A stretch of 64,000 bases of DNA, from the NCBI RefSeq assembly GCF_011304195.1, contig NZ_CP049887.1, positions 1,178,001-1,242,000 of the forward strand. Reading direction: 5' to 3'. The translations under genes and the position numbers were made by a program. This stretch comes from Vagococcus hydrophili (lineage in GTDB: Bacteria; Bacillota; Bacilli; Lactobacillales; Vagococcaceae). Below are positions 43,365-53,438 of the stretch, piece after piece. The notes under the pieces were generated by a model that worked only from the letters and a program-made list of their open reading frames with translations, was not told the origin of the DNA and made no database searches. Numbering within the stretch: position 1 is the first letter of the stretch; each line of letters begins with the position of its first letter.

Positions 43365-44144
43365 ATGGAATTGACAGAATTGATTAATAAAAATTTTAAA
43401 TTGTTAAGTGAATTGGATAAAGATTTTTTAGCTTATGTTTTAGAAAATCAAGAAAAAATTGATCAATTAACAATCGATGAATTAAGCAGACAAACCTATA
43501 TTTCGAAATCAACCATTATTAGATTGATGAAGAAATTAGGTTTCTCTGGTTATTCAGAATTCAAGTTTTCGTTAAAGCGCAGTAAAGCAAACAAAAAATT
43601 GATTAAAGAAGACGTTGATTTGATGAAGTGTCAATCCGCTGACTTATCTAAAACGTTTAGTCAATTAGTCGAATACGATATGACCGGAATTATGGAAGCG
43701 TTAGCTAAAAGTCAAATTGTCTATTGTTACGGGACAGGATTTTCTCAGCGGAAATCAGTGGAAGAATTTTCTAAGCAACTAATTGGCTGTGGAAAAAAAG
43801 TGATCGTGATTCCCAATCAAACGGAATTAGAAATGACTCTTTCTATGATTACAGCACAAGATTGTATTTTTATTTCTTCTTTAAGTGGAGAAACAAAAGT
43901 GTTAAAAGATACAATTATCGAATTAAATATCAAGAAAGTACCAATTATTTCTGTCACAAGACCAGGTTATAATTTTCTCTCTCAGCATGCTAATTACAGT
44001 TTGTTTTACTATATGACAGGACTTGGGTCAAGAGATGGCATTGAGATGGTTTCTTTTTTAACCATGCACATGGTGTTTGATTATGTTTTAAGATCATATA
44101 TGACCTATGATCATAATTTGGAGGGATTGGATGATACTGTTTAA
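43365..44144 (+). CDS. RpiR-family regulator of the alpha-glucoside genes (GlvR-like)
   Basis: A 259-residue protein with an N-terminal HTH_6 domain (QLTIDELSRQTYISKSTIIRLMKKLGFSGYSEFKFSLK) and a C-terminal SIS domain (VYCYGTGFSQRKSVEEFSKQL, CIFISSLSGETKVLK). The SIS domain senses phosphosugars. Bacillus uses an RpiR regulator (GlvR/MalR) for malA-malP, and the position here, 91 bp behind malA with the same direction, suggests the same role. Ribosome site AAGGGAAG. It overlaps the next gene by 14 bp. Confidence 0.87.
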   Translation: MELTELINKNFKLLSELDKDFLAYVLENQEKIDQLTIDELSRQTYISKSTIIRLMKKLGFSGYSEFKFSLKRSKANKKLIKEDVDLMKCQSADLSKTFSQLVEYDMTGIMEALAKSQIVYCYGTGFSQRKSVEEFSKQLIGCGKKVIVIPNQTELEMTLSMITAQDCIFISSLSGETKVLKDTIIELNIKKVPIISVTRPGYNFLSQHANYSLFYYMTGLGSRDGIEMVSFLTMHMVFDYVLRSYMTYDHNLEGLDDTV

Positions 44145-44583
44145 AAGAAAAATAAATTATGAAAAAATTCTAGTGGGCTATTGGTTTTTCGTTCCAATTT
44201 TATTTGGAATATACTTTTTTATCATGAACCTAAAAAACAACAGCACCATAGAGCAAACACTAAAAACAGACAATCCACTACTTGCTATGGGAATGTTAGT
44301 TAGTTTTTTATTAGTGATTCAGGGAATGACGTTCATTCTATTGAATCGACAAGGAGAAAATTCAAATCAAGTTAAACGTTACTTTCTAACATTTTCAATT
44401 TTTCAGCAATTATTAATGTTTAATATCATAGGTAGTGCTTTGAGTTTTTTAGCCTATCGCCAATTACCAGAAAAAAATCAAACAAAACTAAATGTGAAAC
44501 CTTGGTTACTGGGAATCATTACTTTTATCATCTTTTTATCAATTATCATAGCATGGATTCAAATCAGACAACTTATTCTTTAA
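44131..44583 (+). CDS. Hypothetical membrane protein
   Basis: A 150-residue protein with four hydrophobic segments. ATG 44131 lies in the last codons of the RpiR gene, five bases after GGAGGG; the longer frame from 44107 is less likely. Sequence starts MILFKRKINYEKILVGYWFF. No family recognised. Overlap with the regulator gene implies coupled translation. Confidence 0.72.
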   Translation: MILFKRKINYEKILVGYWFFVPILFGIYFFIMNLKNNSTIEQTLKTDNPLLAMGMLVSFLLVIQGMTFILLNRQGENSNQVKRYFLTFSIFQQLLMFNIIGSALSFLAYRQLPEKNQTKLNVKPWLLGIITFIIFLSIIIAWIQIRQLIL

Positions 44584-44587
44584 TACA

Positions 44588-44627
44588 TAAAAAAACCAAA
44601 CAGACTAAAAATCTGTTTGGTTTTGAT
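44588..44627. terminator. Bidirectional terminator
   Basis: AACCAAACAGA and TCTGTTTGGTT with A and T tracts on either side, between convergent genes. Confidence 0.85.
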
Positions 44628-45009
44628 TATAGAAATCGTTAGGACTGATTGGTTCTTTAGTTGGAAATTGGCAAAGGATGAAAACCACCAATGAACCAAT
44701 GTAGGGAATAAGATTTAAGAAAATAAGCCCCCAATGAAATCCAGCGTCTCGTAAACGACGAACGACTAGCGAAATGTTTGGAATAATCGTCGCTAAAAAG
44801 AATAACCCTGATAGTATGACAACAATAAGTGACATTGGATTGAAGTCATCTGAAAGAGCATTAATGCCACCATAGGAGATAACAAGTAACATAAATAAAA
44901 GAATCCCCACAATAAAATTACATAAAACAACCCACCAATAATCTGCTAAAGTTGATCTACCACCAAAATCAACATATTTTTTCCAATAATCTTGATATGA
45001 ATTTAACAT
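44605..45009 (-). CDS. DUF805-family membrane protein
   Basis: A 134-residue protein with four membrane segments. YWKKYVDFGGRSTLADYWWVVLCNFIVG and LVVRRLRDAGFHWG are the DUF805 signatures (F.GR..R..YW, RRLHD.G). Function unknown; the family is common in membrane stress and phage-related settings. AAAGGGG lies before the ATG. Convergent with the previous gene. Confidence 0.87.
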   Translation of the reverse strand: MLNSYQDYWKKYVDFGGRSTLADYWWVVLCNFIVGILLFMLLVISYGGINALSDDFNPMSLIVVILSGLFFLATIIPNISLVVRRLRDAGFHWGLIFLNLIPYIGSLVVFILCQFPTKEPISPNDFYNQNQTDF

Positions 45010-45152
45010 CCAAAAAACCCCTTTTTTAATAAGTATGTCTTTAGTTTACCATGAAAACAAATTTACTTAAAATGTATTTTTGTTTCTTATTATCGTTTTT
45101 GTGTATATAAAAATGAAAACGGTTCTATAAAAAAGCTGGGAAAGTGCAATAA

Positions 45153-45181
45153 AAAAACCTCTAGCCTGTAGCTAGAGGTAA
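45153..45181 (-). terminator. Terminator for the minus-strand 78-residue gene
   Basis: CCTCTAGC-CTGTA-GCTAGAGG: on the minus strand the stem is followed by seven T residues. The 340-bp gap 45010-45347 otherwise holds only the hairpin and tiny ORF listed next. Confidence 0.75.
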
Positions 45182-45191
45182 AAAGGAGTTG

Positions 45192-45239
45192 TTTATTTAC
45201 TTTGGAGGAGTAAATAAAATGAAAAAGTTTATTTGTTAG
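45192..45239 (+). other. Hairpin presenting a ribosome site, with a six-codon ORF
   Basis: TTTATTTACT (45192-45201) pairs perfectly with AGTAAATAAA (45209-45218), placing TTGGAGG in the loop. ATG follows at once and opens a six-codon frame, MKKFIC, closed by TAG at 45237-45239. It could be a leader-peptide or translational switch remnant; no gene follows on this strand. Confidence 0.4.
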
Positions 45240-45347
45240 GGTTGTTTTGTTGGTATACATATATAATAGCGATAAAAAGTGAACTAATTGTGACCAACTT
45301 TATTTCTTTTTATGAAAAAAATATTAAGGAAGATTAAAGGTAATCGC

Positions 45348-45584
45348 CTAAAATAAGAAAGAAGCTGAACCAACAAAAAGTATAGCAGCGCTGATTAAGA
45401 AAACAAGTTTATTATTTTGAATGTAATAAGCATAGAGATAGGCACCAATCGAGAAAACGATGAGTGGCGGAACGTAGTTAATTAAATTTAGTTTCAGAAA
45501 CTGATTAACAATAAATAAAATGGGCAACGAAAAAACCAAGGTAAAAAAGACTGTTTTAATTCTGAATAATTGTTCTTTACTCAT
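45348..45584 (-). CDS. Small membrane protein (78 residues)
   Basis: Two to three hydrophobic segments after MSKEQLFRIKTVFFTLVFS. AGGAGGGATAACC precedes the ATG, a terminator follows. No family recognised. Confidence 0.7.
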   Translation of the reverse strand: MSKEQLFRIKTVFFTLVFSLPILFIVNQFLKLNLINYVPPLIVFSIGAYLYAYYIQNNKLVFLISAAILFVGSASFLF

Positions 45585-45692
45585 GGTTATCCCTCCTGTT
45601 AGTTGATTAAAAATATGATATATGTATTATATTAACATGATTTTATTTTTTTAATCAATTGATAGCTAATAATAGAGGTGTGCTTTTATTTT

Positions 45693-46166
45693 CTATATTT
45701 TTTGAGTCATGATTTTTAACTTCCCGTACTCGGTTAAAATAAATTGCCCCTTATCGATAAAACCAGTTTTTTCATATAGGTGAATAGCGGCTATATTTTT
45801 AGCATTAACGCCTAAAATAATCTCTGTAATATGAGGAAACTGTTGTCTGATGTATTCTGGTAAGAGCAGCAGGGCTGTTTTGGCATATCCTTTTCCTTGA
45901 TAGTCATGATTGGTCGAAAAACTTCTTAATAAAATGGTATTTGGTTTGTTTGTATAGATTTTTGGACCTTCATTAATATGTAGTGTCAACGAAACAAGCA
46001 ATTGCCGGTCATGAGTTAAAAAAATAGGATATCGATCTTTATCCACTTTAGCTTTTTCAATCGCATTCAAGGGTGAGTCTGAAAATTTGAGTTGTTCTGT
46101 AGATAATAAATAGTTATCTAATTGCTTCTTAGATATTAAATCGGGATGATAGGCTAATAGTTCCAT
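45693..46166 (-). CDS. GNAT-family N-acetyltransferase
   Basis: A 157-residue GNAT protein. LLRSFSTNHDYQGKGYAKTALLLL includes the acetyl-CoA motif Q/R-x-x-G-x-G/A (QGKGYA), and ILGVNAKNIAAIHLYEKTGF is motif B. Substrate unknown. AGGAGG precedes the ATG. It is 21 bp from the stop of the next upstream gene on the same strand, so probably cotranscribed. Confidence 0.87.
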   Translation of the reverse strand: MELLAYHPDLISKKQLDNYLLSTEQLKFSDSPLNAIEKAKVDKDRYPIFLTHDRQLLVSLTLHINEGPKIYTNKPNTILLRSFSTNHDYQGKGYAKTALLLLPEYIRQQFPHITEIILGVNAKNIAAIHLYEKTGFIDKGQFILTEYGKLKIMTQKI

Positions 46167-46187
46167 GTTAACCTCCTAAAGTTAAAA

Positions 46188-46442
46188 TTATTTAAATGCT
46201 ATTTTTGATTTCAAAAAGTAAAAGATTAAAAATATTCCAGTTATCGCAAAAACGATTAATCCACCATAAAGCATGAAAATCCCTAAAGGATAATTAATAG
46301 CGACATCTTGTTGGATTTTTAAAAGATCTGATTCACTTAAGGCATTAAAATCTTGAGTAGGGATTAAAATGGTCTGTAAAAAGAAACCAATGATGAAGAT
46401 AGGTAAGCTTAACCAAAATAACCACAGAATCATTTTTTTCAT
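46188..46442 (-). CDS. Small membrane protein (84 residues)
   Basis: Begins at ATG 46442 behind AAGGAG; a longer frame from 46475 lacks a ribosome site. Two hydrophobic segments (about 4-23 and 55-78) and a basic C-terminus, KSKIAFK. No family recognised. It is upstream of the GNAT gene in the same direction. Confidence 0.7.
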   Translation of the reverse strand: MKKMILWLFWLSLPIFIIGFFLQTILIPTQDFNALSESDLLKIQQDVAINYPLGIFMLYGGLIVFAITGIFLIFYFLKSKIAFK

Positions 46443-46528
46443 TATTTTCTCCTTGTGTTTTATTACTCTTATCATAGCAAATTATTATTCAAATGTAGAC
46501 AAATTTTAAGTTAGGTGGTGGGATATGT

Positions 46529-46786
46529 ATGGCAAAAGAAACAACATTTGTAGAAATTGGTCTGGATTTTGATCAGCATAAGTGGGGATTAGGTGTGAGT
46601 ACTGAAATTGAGACGGTTGACCATGAAACTAGAAAGAAGGGTTTCTCAAAGATAGAGGTAAGAGAAGTTTATTTAAGAATTTGGCTCTTTAAAAAAGTAT
46701 TGATTTTATCGAGTAAAGAAGGCATCAAAGTAAGCAAGAAAAAGAGAAGTAATTTCAAAGTTTTACTGGGGTTTTCAGACAAATAA
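46529..46786 (+). CDS. Small basic protein (85 residues), unknown
   Basis: A soluble protein with VEIGLDFDQHKWGLGVSTEIET at the start and a Lys/Arg-rich tail (KVSKKKRSNFK). Ribosome site AGGTGGTGGG upstream. It resembles small phage-borne hypothetical proteins in composition but I do not recognise it. Confidence 0.6.
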   Translation: MAKETTFVEIGLDFDQHKWGLGVSTEIETVDHETRKKGFSKIEVREVYLRIWLFKKVLILSSKEGIKVSKKKRSNFKVLLGFSDK

Positions 46787-46819
46787 AAAAATCTCAGAAT
46801 CCTGAGATTTTTATTTATT
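46787..46819. terminator. Bidirectional terminator
   Basis: AAAAATCTCAG pairs with CTGAGATTTTT across four to five bases, between convergent genes. Confidence 0.85.
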
Positions 46820-47278
46820 TTTAGCGACACGTTTCATTTCTAAATATCTTTTTTGTGCTTCGTTTGCTTCATCCTTCATATTTGGGTAGGCGCGTTTGAT
46901 ATCTTTAGCGGTTAAAATGAAAAAGATAACCGCAGCCAGTTGAATGGCATAAGCAATCAGAAGCAATAAGTCATAGTTAAGAAGAATCCCATCAAAAGCA
47001 GCAAACATAATGATTAAAGTGTAAATCTCACCAAGATAAATTAAACAAGGAGCGACATATTTCTTTTTAGATAATAACGTTAGCTTTCTACCTTGAACAT
47101 GGGCTAAAATCGTGAAGATCAAGGTTAGATGGCCCAGGCTTCCTAATGATATATTTAAAAGCAACATTCCATATAAAAGAATCATAACAATAGGAACAGA
47201 TAGGTAGTAAGTATAGGCTCGGTAAGGTGCGCCTTTTTCTTTTGCATTTTGCTTAGCTCGTAATAGTTCATTATTCAT
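46811..47278 (-). CDS. Hypothetical membrane protein (155 residues)
   Basis: Starts at ATG 47278 behind GGAGGATACTTAAA; the longer frame from 47323 would overlap that site. After a charged start (NNELLRAKQNAKEKGAPYRAY) come four membrane segments and a basic tail. No family recognised. A 32-bp perfect palindrome lies 114 bp upstream. Confidence 0.75.
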   Translation of the reverse strand: MNNELLRAKQNAKEKGAPYRAYTYYLSVPIVMILLYGMLLLNISLGSLGHLTLIFTILAHVQGRKLTLLSKKKYVAPCLIYLGEIYTLIIMFAAFDGILLNYDLLLLIAYAIQLAAVIFFILTAKDIKRAYPNMKDEANEAQKRYLEMKRVAKNK

Positions 47279-47391
47279 TTTAAGTATCCTCCAATTTTTC
47301 GTCAAACCTTGATAATTAATCATATCATAAATGACTGAAATTTATAATTAGGATTCTAATTAATTTTTAAAACGAAATAAAAAACTAAATC

Positions 47392-47423
47392 ACATAAAAT
47401 GTTTCATATGAAACATTTTATGT
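47392..47423. promoter_or_regulatory. 32-bp perfect palindrome, probable operator
   Basis: Both halves read ACATAAAATGTTTCAT from the outside in, with no mismatch. A second inverted pair, TGAAAC-ACCAT-GTTTCA, follows at 47429-47445. The TGTTTCA/TGAAACA words resemble phosphosugar-regulator operators. It lies between the rpiR-type gene and the 155-residue membrane gene. Confidence 0.55.
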
Positions 47424-47505
47424 TTTTGAAACACCATGTTTCATCAACGTAACCTGAACCGACTTCTCTTGAAACCATATTCATTTCATAAAAAACAATC
47501 TATAA

Positions 47506-47547
47506 TAAAAAACAGAAGAGGCGATTGTCTAATCTGCTTCTTCTGTA
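47506..47547 (-). terminator. Terminator of the minus-strand RpiR gene
   Basis: ACAGAAG-AGGC and GCTT-CTTCTGT pair. On the minus strand TTTTTTATTATA follows. It overlaps the end of the gene. Confidence 0.75.
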
Positions 47548-48290
47548 CTATGTTTTTTTAGATAAAGTTCTTTAGCTAATGTTTCGATAATATAAACAAC
47601 CGGTAGCTGAGAGGACATATCCACACTGTAGGACTGACGATTGGATGGACTATCATAAGATAGAGAAAAATCGGCAGAAGTAGCTAAAGTATTAGCTTCT
47701 TTATTGGTGATGCTCACTGAATAAATTGACGTATCTGCCAATGCCTTAACGATATGAACCAAATCAGGTGTTTCACCAGAAACAGAAAACAGCAAACAAA
47801 CCTCAGATGCTTCATCATTTGTTTGATTCATCTTGGTAGCAAGGTAAGGAATAAAACTTGAAATAGAAGAAATACTTCTAAAGCCAAGAGAGGCGAAACG
47901 CTGTTGGGCGTAATCAGCCATTGTTCCTGAAGAGCCTGTACCTAAACAGTGGATGAAACTTGCTTTTTCTAGTCGCTTAGCTAGTTCAATGATTTTTTGG
48001 TTGAAGTCGTCAGGTAATTGAGTGGTCGCTAAATAAGGATTGCTTTCATTACCATAAACAGATTGATCACGACGCTTTAGATCATGTTTTAAGGCTAAAC
48101 GTAATTCAGGGAAACTGCCGTAGCCCATTTTCTGGGTGAAGCGTATGACCGTTGCTGGAGAGACATGTGTTTTCTCAGCTAATTCACGGACGCGCATAAA
48201 AGCAACGGATTCTTCATGCTCAGTAATATAGCGAGCAATTTGAAGATCAGTTTCCGTGGCTTGTCTTAATTTTTCAATATCAAACAACAT
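47529..48290 (-). CDS. RpiR-family regulator (beta-glucoside-linked)
   Basis: A 253-residue protein: N-terminal HTH_6 (FMRVRELAEKTHVSPATVIRFTQKMGYGSFPELRLALK) and C-terminal SIS domain (FIHCLGTGSSGTMADYAQQRF, VCLLFSVSGETPDLVHIVKAL). It is divergent from a GH1 6-phospho-beta-glucosidase gene, 99 bp away, so that gene is the probable target and a 6-phospho-beta-glucoside the probable ligand. AAGGAGTGAATC precedes the start. Confidence 0.88.
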   Translation of the reverse strand: MLFDIEKLRQATETDLQIARYITEHEESVAFMRVRELAEKTHVSPATVIRFTQKMGYGSFPELRLALKHDLKRRDQSVYGNESNPYLATTQLPDDFNQKIIELAKRLEKASFIHCLGTGSSGTMADYAQQRFASLGFRSISSISSFIPYLATKMNQTNDEASEVCLLFSVSGETPDLVHIVKALADTSIYSVSITNKEANTLATSADFSLSYDSPSNRQSYSVDMSSQLPVVYIIETLAKELYLKKHSTEEAD

Positions 48291-48383
48291 GATTCACTCC
48301 TTTTATCTTTTATTTTACTTGATAGTGACAAGTGAGTAAAGAAGTGAGGGTGTCATGCTAATTTAAAACGAGAAGGGAAGTAA

Positions 48384-49817
<1,434 letters not shown>

Positions 49818-49822
49818 ATATT

Positions 49823-49858
49823 AAGGCTGAAGTTCAAAATAAACTTCAGCCTTTTTTG
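49823..49858. terminator. Bidirectional terminator
   Basis: AAGGCTGAAGTT and AACTTCAGCCTT form a perfect 12-bp stem followed by T residues, between convergent genes. Confidence 0.88.
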
Positions 49859-50337
49859 TATAGTTTTGTTAGTTTGACTACATCTATATCTTCTGATAAA
49901 TCAACAAAGTGTGGCAATTGCCACTTTTGCGTTTTAGTCGCAGTTGGGTTTAAGTCAGTTTCCCAAGAAGGATAAACACGAATCGCCATTTTTCCTTTTT
50001 GAGATTCTGAGCGAAGGATTTTTTGTTTATGTAAAACTTCTTTAGGAAATACAAACTGACCTTTTTTATTTTCGTCAATAATTGAGAGAATTAAAAAATC
50101 TGGACTTTCTGCATATGAAAAAGCTTGGTTAGTGTTGTTACTATCTTTCTCCCAAAACGCTACAAAATAGCCGTTTTTCTTTGGGGTTAATTTAGTCAGG
50201 CGACTCCGATAAGTGGTTTGATTGATTGAAAACACAGCACCCTCATAGTCTTCATTTTGTTTTTCTGTGGCTAAATTAGTAATATCTGGTAAATCAATTA
50301 GGTTAAGTATCTCTTTGATTTGTTCAATGGACTGCAT
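49846..50337 (-). CDS. MepB-family protein
   Basis: A 163-residue soluble protein. YEGAVFSINQTTYRSRLTKLTPKKNGYFVAFWEKD, FVFPKEVLHKQKIL and MAIRVYPSWETDLNPTATKTQKWQ are the conserved blocks of the MepB family, named from the mepRAB multidrug locus of Staphylococcus aureus. Biochemical role unknown. GGAGAAAAC precedes the ATG. It stands alone here, with no mepA efflux gene beside it. Confidence 0.87.
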   Translation of the reverse strand: MQSIEQIKEILNLIDLPDITNLATEKQNEDYEGAVFSINQTTYRSRLTKLTPKKNGYFVAFWEKDSNNTNQAFSYAESPDFLILSIIDENKKGQFVFPKEVLHKQKILRSESQKGKMAIRVYPSWETDLNPTATKTQKWQLPHFVDLSEDIDVVKLTKLYKKG

Positions 50338-50414
50338 GTAGTTTTCTCCTTAGAATTTCTAGTAAGCTTATTATACAATAGTAGGAGACGTATGACTAAA
50401 AGGAGCGATTGATA

Positions 50415-50910
50415 ATGAAAGAAAGTTTTATTTGGTTGAATGAACCAAAACAGTTTGTTTTAGAAGAAAACAAGGTAGTCATCACAACAGAAGCAGATAC
50501 AGATTTATGGGAGAAAACTCATTACGGATTTTCAAGACATAATACCCCAATGTGGGGTTATTCTTTACCTAGACCGAGATAATTGGGCAAAATTTTCTAG
50601 TGAATATGAAAATAGTGAGTTTCAACGTTTAGGTGGTGTGGTGACAAAAGAAAGTTATTCTGATTGGTCCACGCAAAATATTTCAACAACTAATGAAAAA
50701 ATTACTTACCGAGTGAAACGTACAGGAAATGATTTTGAGATTTACGCCTTATTAGCAGATGGCAAGGAACATCAATTACGCATTTTTAACTTGAAACAAG
50801 ATCAAGATTTAAGTCAGTTAAAGGTGGGAATCTATGCCTGTAGCCCACAAGAATCTTCATTTGAATCTTATTTTACTGGGATAGAGTTAGATGAGGAAAG
50901 AATAATTTAA
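50415..50910 (+). pseudogene. DUF1349 protein gene with internal deletion and frameshift
   Basis: AGGAG before ATG 50415 opens a frame typical of the DUF1349 N-terminus (FIWLNEPKQFVLEENK, TDLWEKTHYGFSRHNTP) that stops at 50580-50582. A second frame resumes at DNWAKFSSEYENSEFQRLGG and runs to the normal C-terminus (SDWSTQNIS, YACSPQESSFESYFTG). The middle strands, about 50-60 residues in intact members, are missing at the join. DUF1349 proteins have a concanavalin-like fold of about 190 residues. Confidence 0.82.
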
Positions 50911-50960
50911 GTAAAAGATTAAGTTGGAGCACTTTTATCTCTTTGATGTTAAAAACTACT

Positions 50961-51012
50961 TATACAAATAAGACAGAGGCTGATATTTTTAGTTCAGCCT
51001 CTGTCTTATTTA
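50961..51012. terminator. Bidirectional terminator, copy 3 of the dispersed repeat
   Basis: AAATAAGACAGAGGCTGA pairs perfectly with TCAGCCTCTGTCTTATTT, an 18-bp stem. The left arm with flank TATACAAATAAGACAGAGGC is shared with 29351. It reaches the stop codon of the surface protein gene. Confidence 0.88.
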
Positions 51013-52125
51013 AATTGAAAACTCGTCTTTTCTTTGGCGGTTACTAAAAAGGTATAAAGCTCCAGCTAAGGCGCTTGTTCCTAGAGAAAGTGTGAGTAAA
51101 TTATTTTTTGTTTCACCCGTTTTAGGCAATTGTTTAGTTGAAGAGATTGTTTTGTTAGTTGCCGGTACAAGTGTGTTTGTTGTTTTAATAGGTGTTACTT
51201 TCTGTGTAGTTATAGGCACGACAGGTTTAATTACGACCGGATTTTTCTTTTCTGGAAGGACGGTTAAAGTTATTTCTTTTAACGCAATAATAAAATCATC
51301 TTCTTCATCGGCCTCGGGATCAACAACAAAATATTCGATAGTATGTGTTCCTGTATTCAATAATAAGTCCCTGTTTGAAATTTCAATTTCTTCATCAAGG
51401 ACATTAAATCCATAGAAGTATTCTTCTTTCAAATTATTAAATTTAGCCCAACTCATTACTAAATCTTCTGTTATTTTTTGACCAACGTACATTGTTTGAT
51501 CAGAAACTTCAATCATATTTGTCGTGTCAATTGAACTTGAAGTAGAACTAGAAGAATCAGACGAGCTAGAGCTGCTAGAAGATTCAGAACTACTTGAAGT
51601 AGAACTAGAAGAATCAGATGAGCTAGAGCTGCTAGAAGATTCGGAACTACTTGAAGTAGAACTAGAAGAATCGGACGAACTAGAATTTGTTGTTGATGCA
51701 TCTGTAGTACTTGATTGAGTCGATGAATGACTGGATTCAGAAGACTCTTTTGTAGATGTAGTTGTTGGAGCTAAGGGAGCATTCTTTACTAATTCGATAT
51801 TATTTACAAGAATATTGTAATTATCTGTCCAAAATTTGACAAATGTACCATAATCTTCTCCTTTAGCAATATCTTCTTCAATTTGAGTAATAAAGAGTTG
51901 GAGTGTATCTACAAAACTGTTGTTGTATTTAGCGTAGTCAACGTAGGTTTTTGCTTCAGCTAATTTATCGATAACCTTATCTCTTTCAACTTTTACTGAT
52001 GCGGTCTCCTCATTAGCTGAGGAAGTTGTTGTACCTACAGCGTGAGTTATGGCAGGTGAAGTCAACGGTGTTAGAATTAAAGAGCTAATTAAAGTGATAC
52101 TGAATAATATTTTTCTTTTTTTCAT
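51010..52125 (-). CDS. LPKTG-anchored surface protein with serine-rich repeats
   Basis: A 371-residue wall protein: signal peptide (1-29, ending THA-V), a helical domain (about 40-115, DKVIDKLAEAKTYVDYAKYNNSF...), a Ser-rich tract (about 125-200), a beta domain (MIEVSDQTMYVGQKITEDLVMSW...), then LPKTG, a hydrophobic helix and an RQRKDE tail. Sortase A would attach it to peptidoglycan. The helical domain resembles the small repeats of some enterococcal wall proteins. AAGGAGATG precedes the ATG. The serine tract is likely glycosylated or acts as a stalk. Confidence 0.9.
   Translation of the reverse strand: MKKRKILFSITLISSLILTPLTSPAITHAVGTTTSSANEETASVKVERDKVIDKLAEAKTYVDYAKYNNSFVDTLQLFITQIEEDIAKGEDYGTFVKFWTDNYNILVNNIELVKNAPLAPTTTSTKESSESSHSSTQSSTTDASTTNSSSSDSSSSTSSSSESSSSSSSSDSSSSTSSSSESSSSSSSSDSSSSTSSSIDTTNMIEVSDQTMYVGQKITEDLVMSWAKFNNLKEEYFYGFNVLDEEIEISNRDLLLNTGTHTIEYFVVDPEADEEDDFIIALKEITLTVLPEKKNPVVIKPVVPITTQKVTPIKTTNTLVPATNKTISSTKQLPKTGETKNNLLTLSLGTSALAGALYLFSNRQRKDEFSI
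51536..51690 (-). repeat. 60-bp tandem repeat coding the serine tract
   Basis: About two and a half copies of a 60-bp unit encode SSSSDSSSSTSSSSESSSSS. The copies differ by only a few bases. The other strand carries an open frame rich in Glu and Leu, an artefact of the serine codons. Confidence 0.85.
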
Positions 52126-52340
52126 ATAAAAACATCTCCTTTTACTTGATATTGTATATTAAATAGGTTTATTGGTCAAATGAAACTATATATAGCTTAT
52201 ACATTGATTGATGTCCATTGAAACAATTTTTTGGCTAAAAACTATATACTATATTAATAAAGGTATACAATACTTTTAAAACCCGTTATAATGGTGAACA
52301 ATATAATCAAATAACAATTAAATCTAGGAGGCGCTCCAAC

Positions 52341-53360
52341 GTGTTAAAAAAATCAGACATTCAGATATTTCCAAAAGTAGAATTACATTGTCATCTTGAC
52401 GGTTCTATTCATCCCGTAACATTACAAAAAATAGCGAAGTTACAAGGTTTATCCATTGAAGAAGATTTAGAAAAAATCACAAAAAAGATGCAAGCGCCAA
52501 CAAGTTGTCAAAATTTAATGGAGTATTTAGCCTGTTTTGATTTTGTTTTGCCGTATTTACAAACAAAAGAAGCGTTGGAAATGGCAGCTTTTGATGTGAT
52601 GGAACAAGCGGCAGAAGACGGGATTCGTTACATTGAAATTCGCTTTGCCCCAAGTCTTTCCATGGAAAAAGGTTTATCAATAGAAGAAACTATCAAAGCT
52701 GTCGCAAGTGGTATAGCAAAAGCAGAAAAAAAATACCCTATTTTTGGTAATCTTTTAGTTGTTGGGATGAGATCTGGCGATTTAGAGATGGTTACCTCAG
52801 TCTTTTTTAAAACGAATCAGTTAAATCATGAAAAAGTCGTTGGGTTTGATTTAGCGGGAGAAGAGAAAGATCACTTTGTTAAAGAGTATCAAGAGGTGTT
52901 GGAGGTTGGAACTAAGTCTGGGGCAGTTCCGTTAACTTTACATGCTGGCGAATGTGGCTGCGTTCACAACGTATTTCAAGCCGTTCAATCAGGAGCAACG
53001 AGAATTGGTCACGGGATTGCCTTAAAAGGTGATACAGTTAAACAAAGAGAATTTGGTCAGCTATCTGCCTGTATTGAAGGGTGCCCAACAAGCAACGTTC
53101 AAACGAGAGCGATTGATACAATTAAAGATTATCCTTTACGAGAGTGGTTTGAAAATAAGGTGACATTTTGCATTAACACGGATAATAAAACAGTATCAGA
53201 TACAACCTTGACTAAAGAATATCAACTTTTATTAGAACATTTAAACTTGTCTCAAGAAGAATTCCGCTTGCTTAACCATAATGGGATGAGTTACTCATTT
53301 GCAGATAAGATGTTGAAAGAAACGATTATTTCAGAAATTGAAGGATTTGAATTTAGCTAG
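52341..53360 (+). CDS. add: Adenosine deaminase
   Basis: A 339-residue metal-dependent amidohydrolase. PKVELHCHLDGSIHP holds the two zinc histidines, LTLHAGECG the third His and catalytic Glu, GHGIAL the catalytic His, CPTSNVQT and CINTDNKTVSDTTL the active-site Asp pair (NTDNKTVS in place of the commoner NTDDP). It turns adenosine into inosine for purine salvage. GTG start nine bases behind AGGAGG. Monocistronic. Confidence 0.92.
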   Translation: MLKKSDIQIFPKVELHCHLDGSIHPVTLQKIAKLQGLSIEEDLEKITKKMQAPTSCQNLMEYLACFDFVLPYLQTKEALEMAAFDVMEQAAEDGIRYIEIRFAPSLSMEKGLSIEETIKAVASGIAKAEKKYPIFGNLLVVGMRSGDLEMVTSVFFKTNQLNHEKVVGFDLAGEEKDHFVKEYQEVLEVGTKSGAVPLTLHAGECGCVHNVFQAVQSGATRIGHGIALKGDTVKQREFGQLSACIEGCPTSNVQTRAIDTIKDYPLREWFENKVTFCINTDNKTVSDTTLTKEYQLLLEHLNLSQEEFRLLNHNGMSYSFADKMLKETIISEIEGFEFS

Positions 53361-53438
53361 ATGTATTAGAAAATCAGCCTTAGTACCCTATGAATCAAGT
53401 TCTCGTTTTGTTAAGATAAAGACACAAAATCGAAAGAC

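Noticed and set aside
51513-51718. Open frames opposite the serine-repeat gene, rich in Glu/Leu or Leu/Gln
   Set aside because: They mirror the 60-bp serine repeat and have no start signals.
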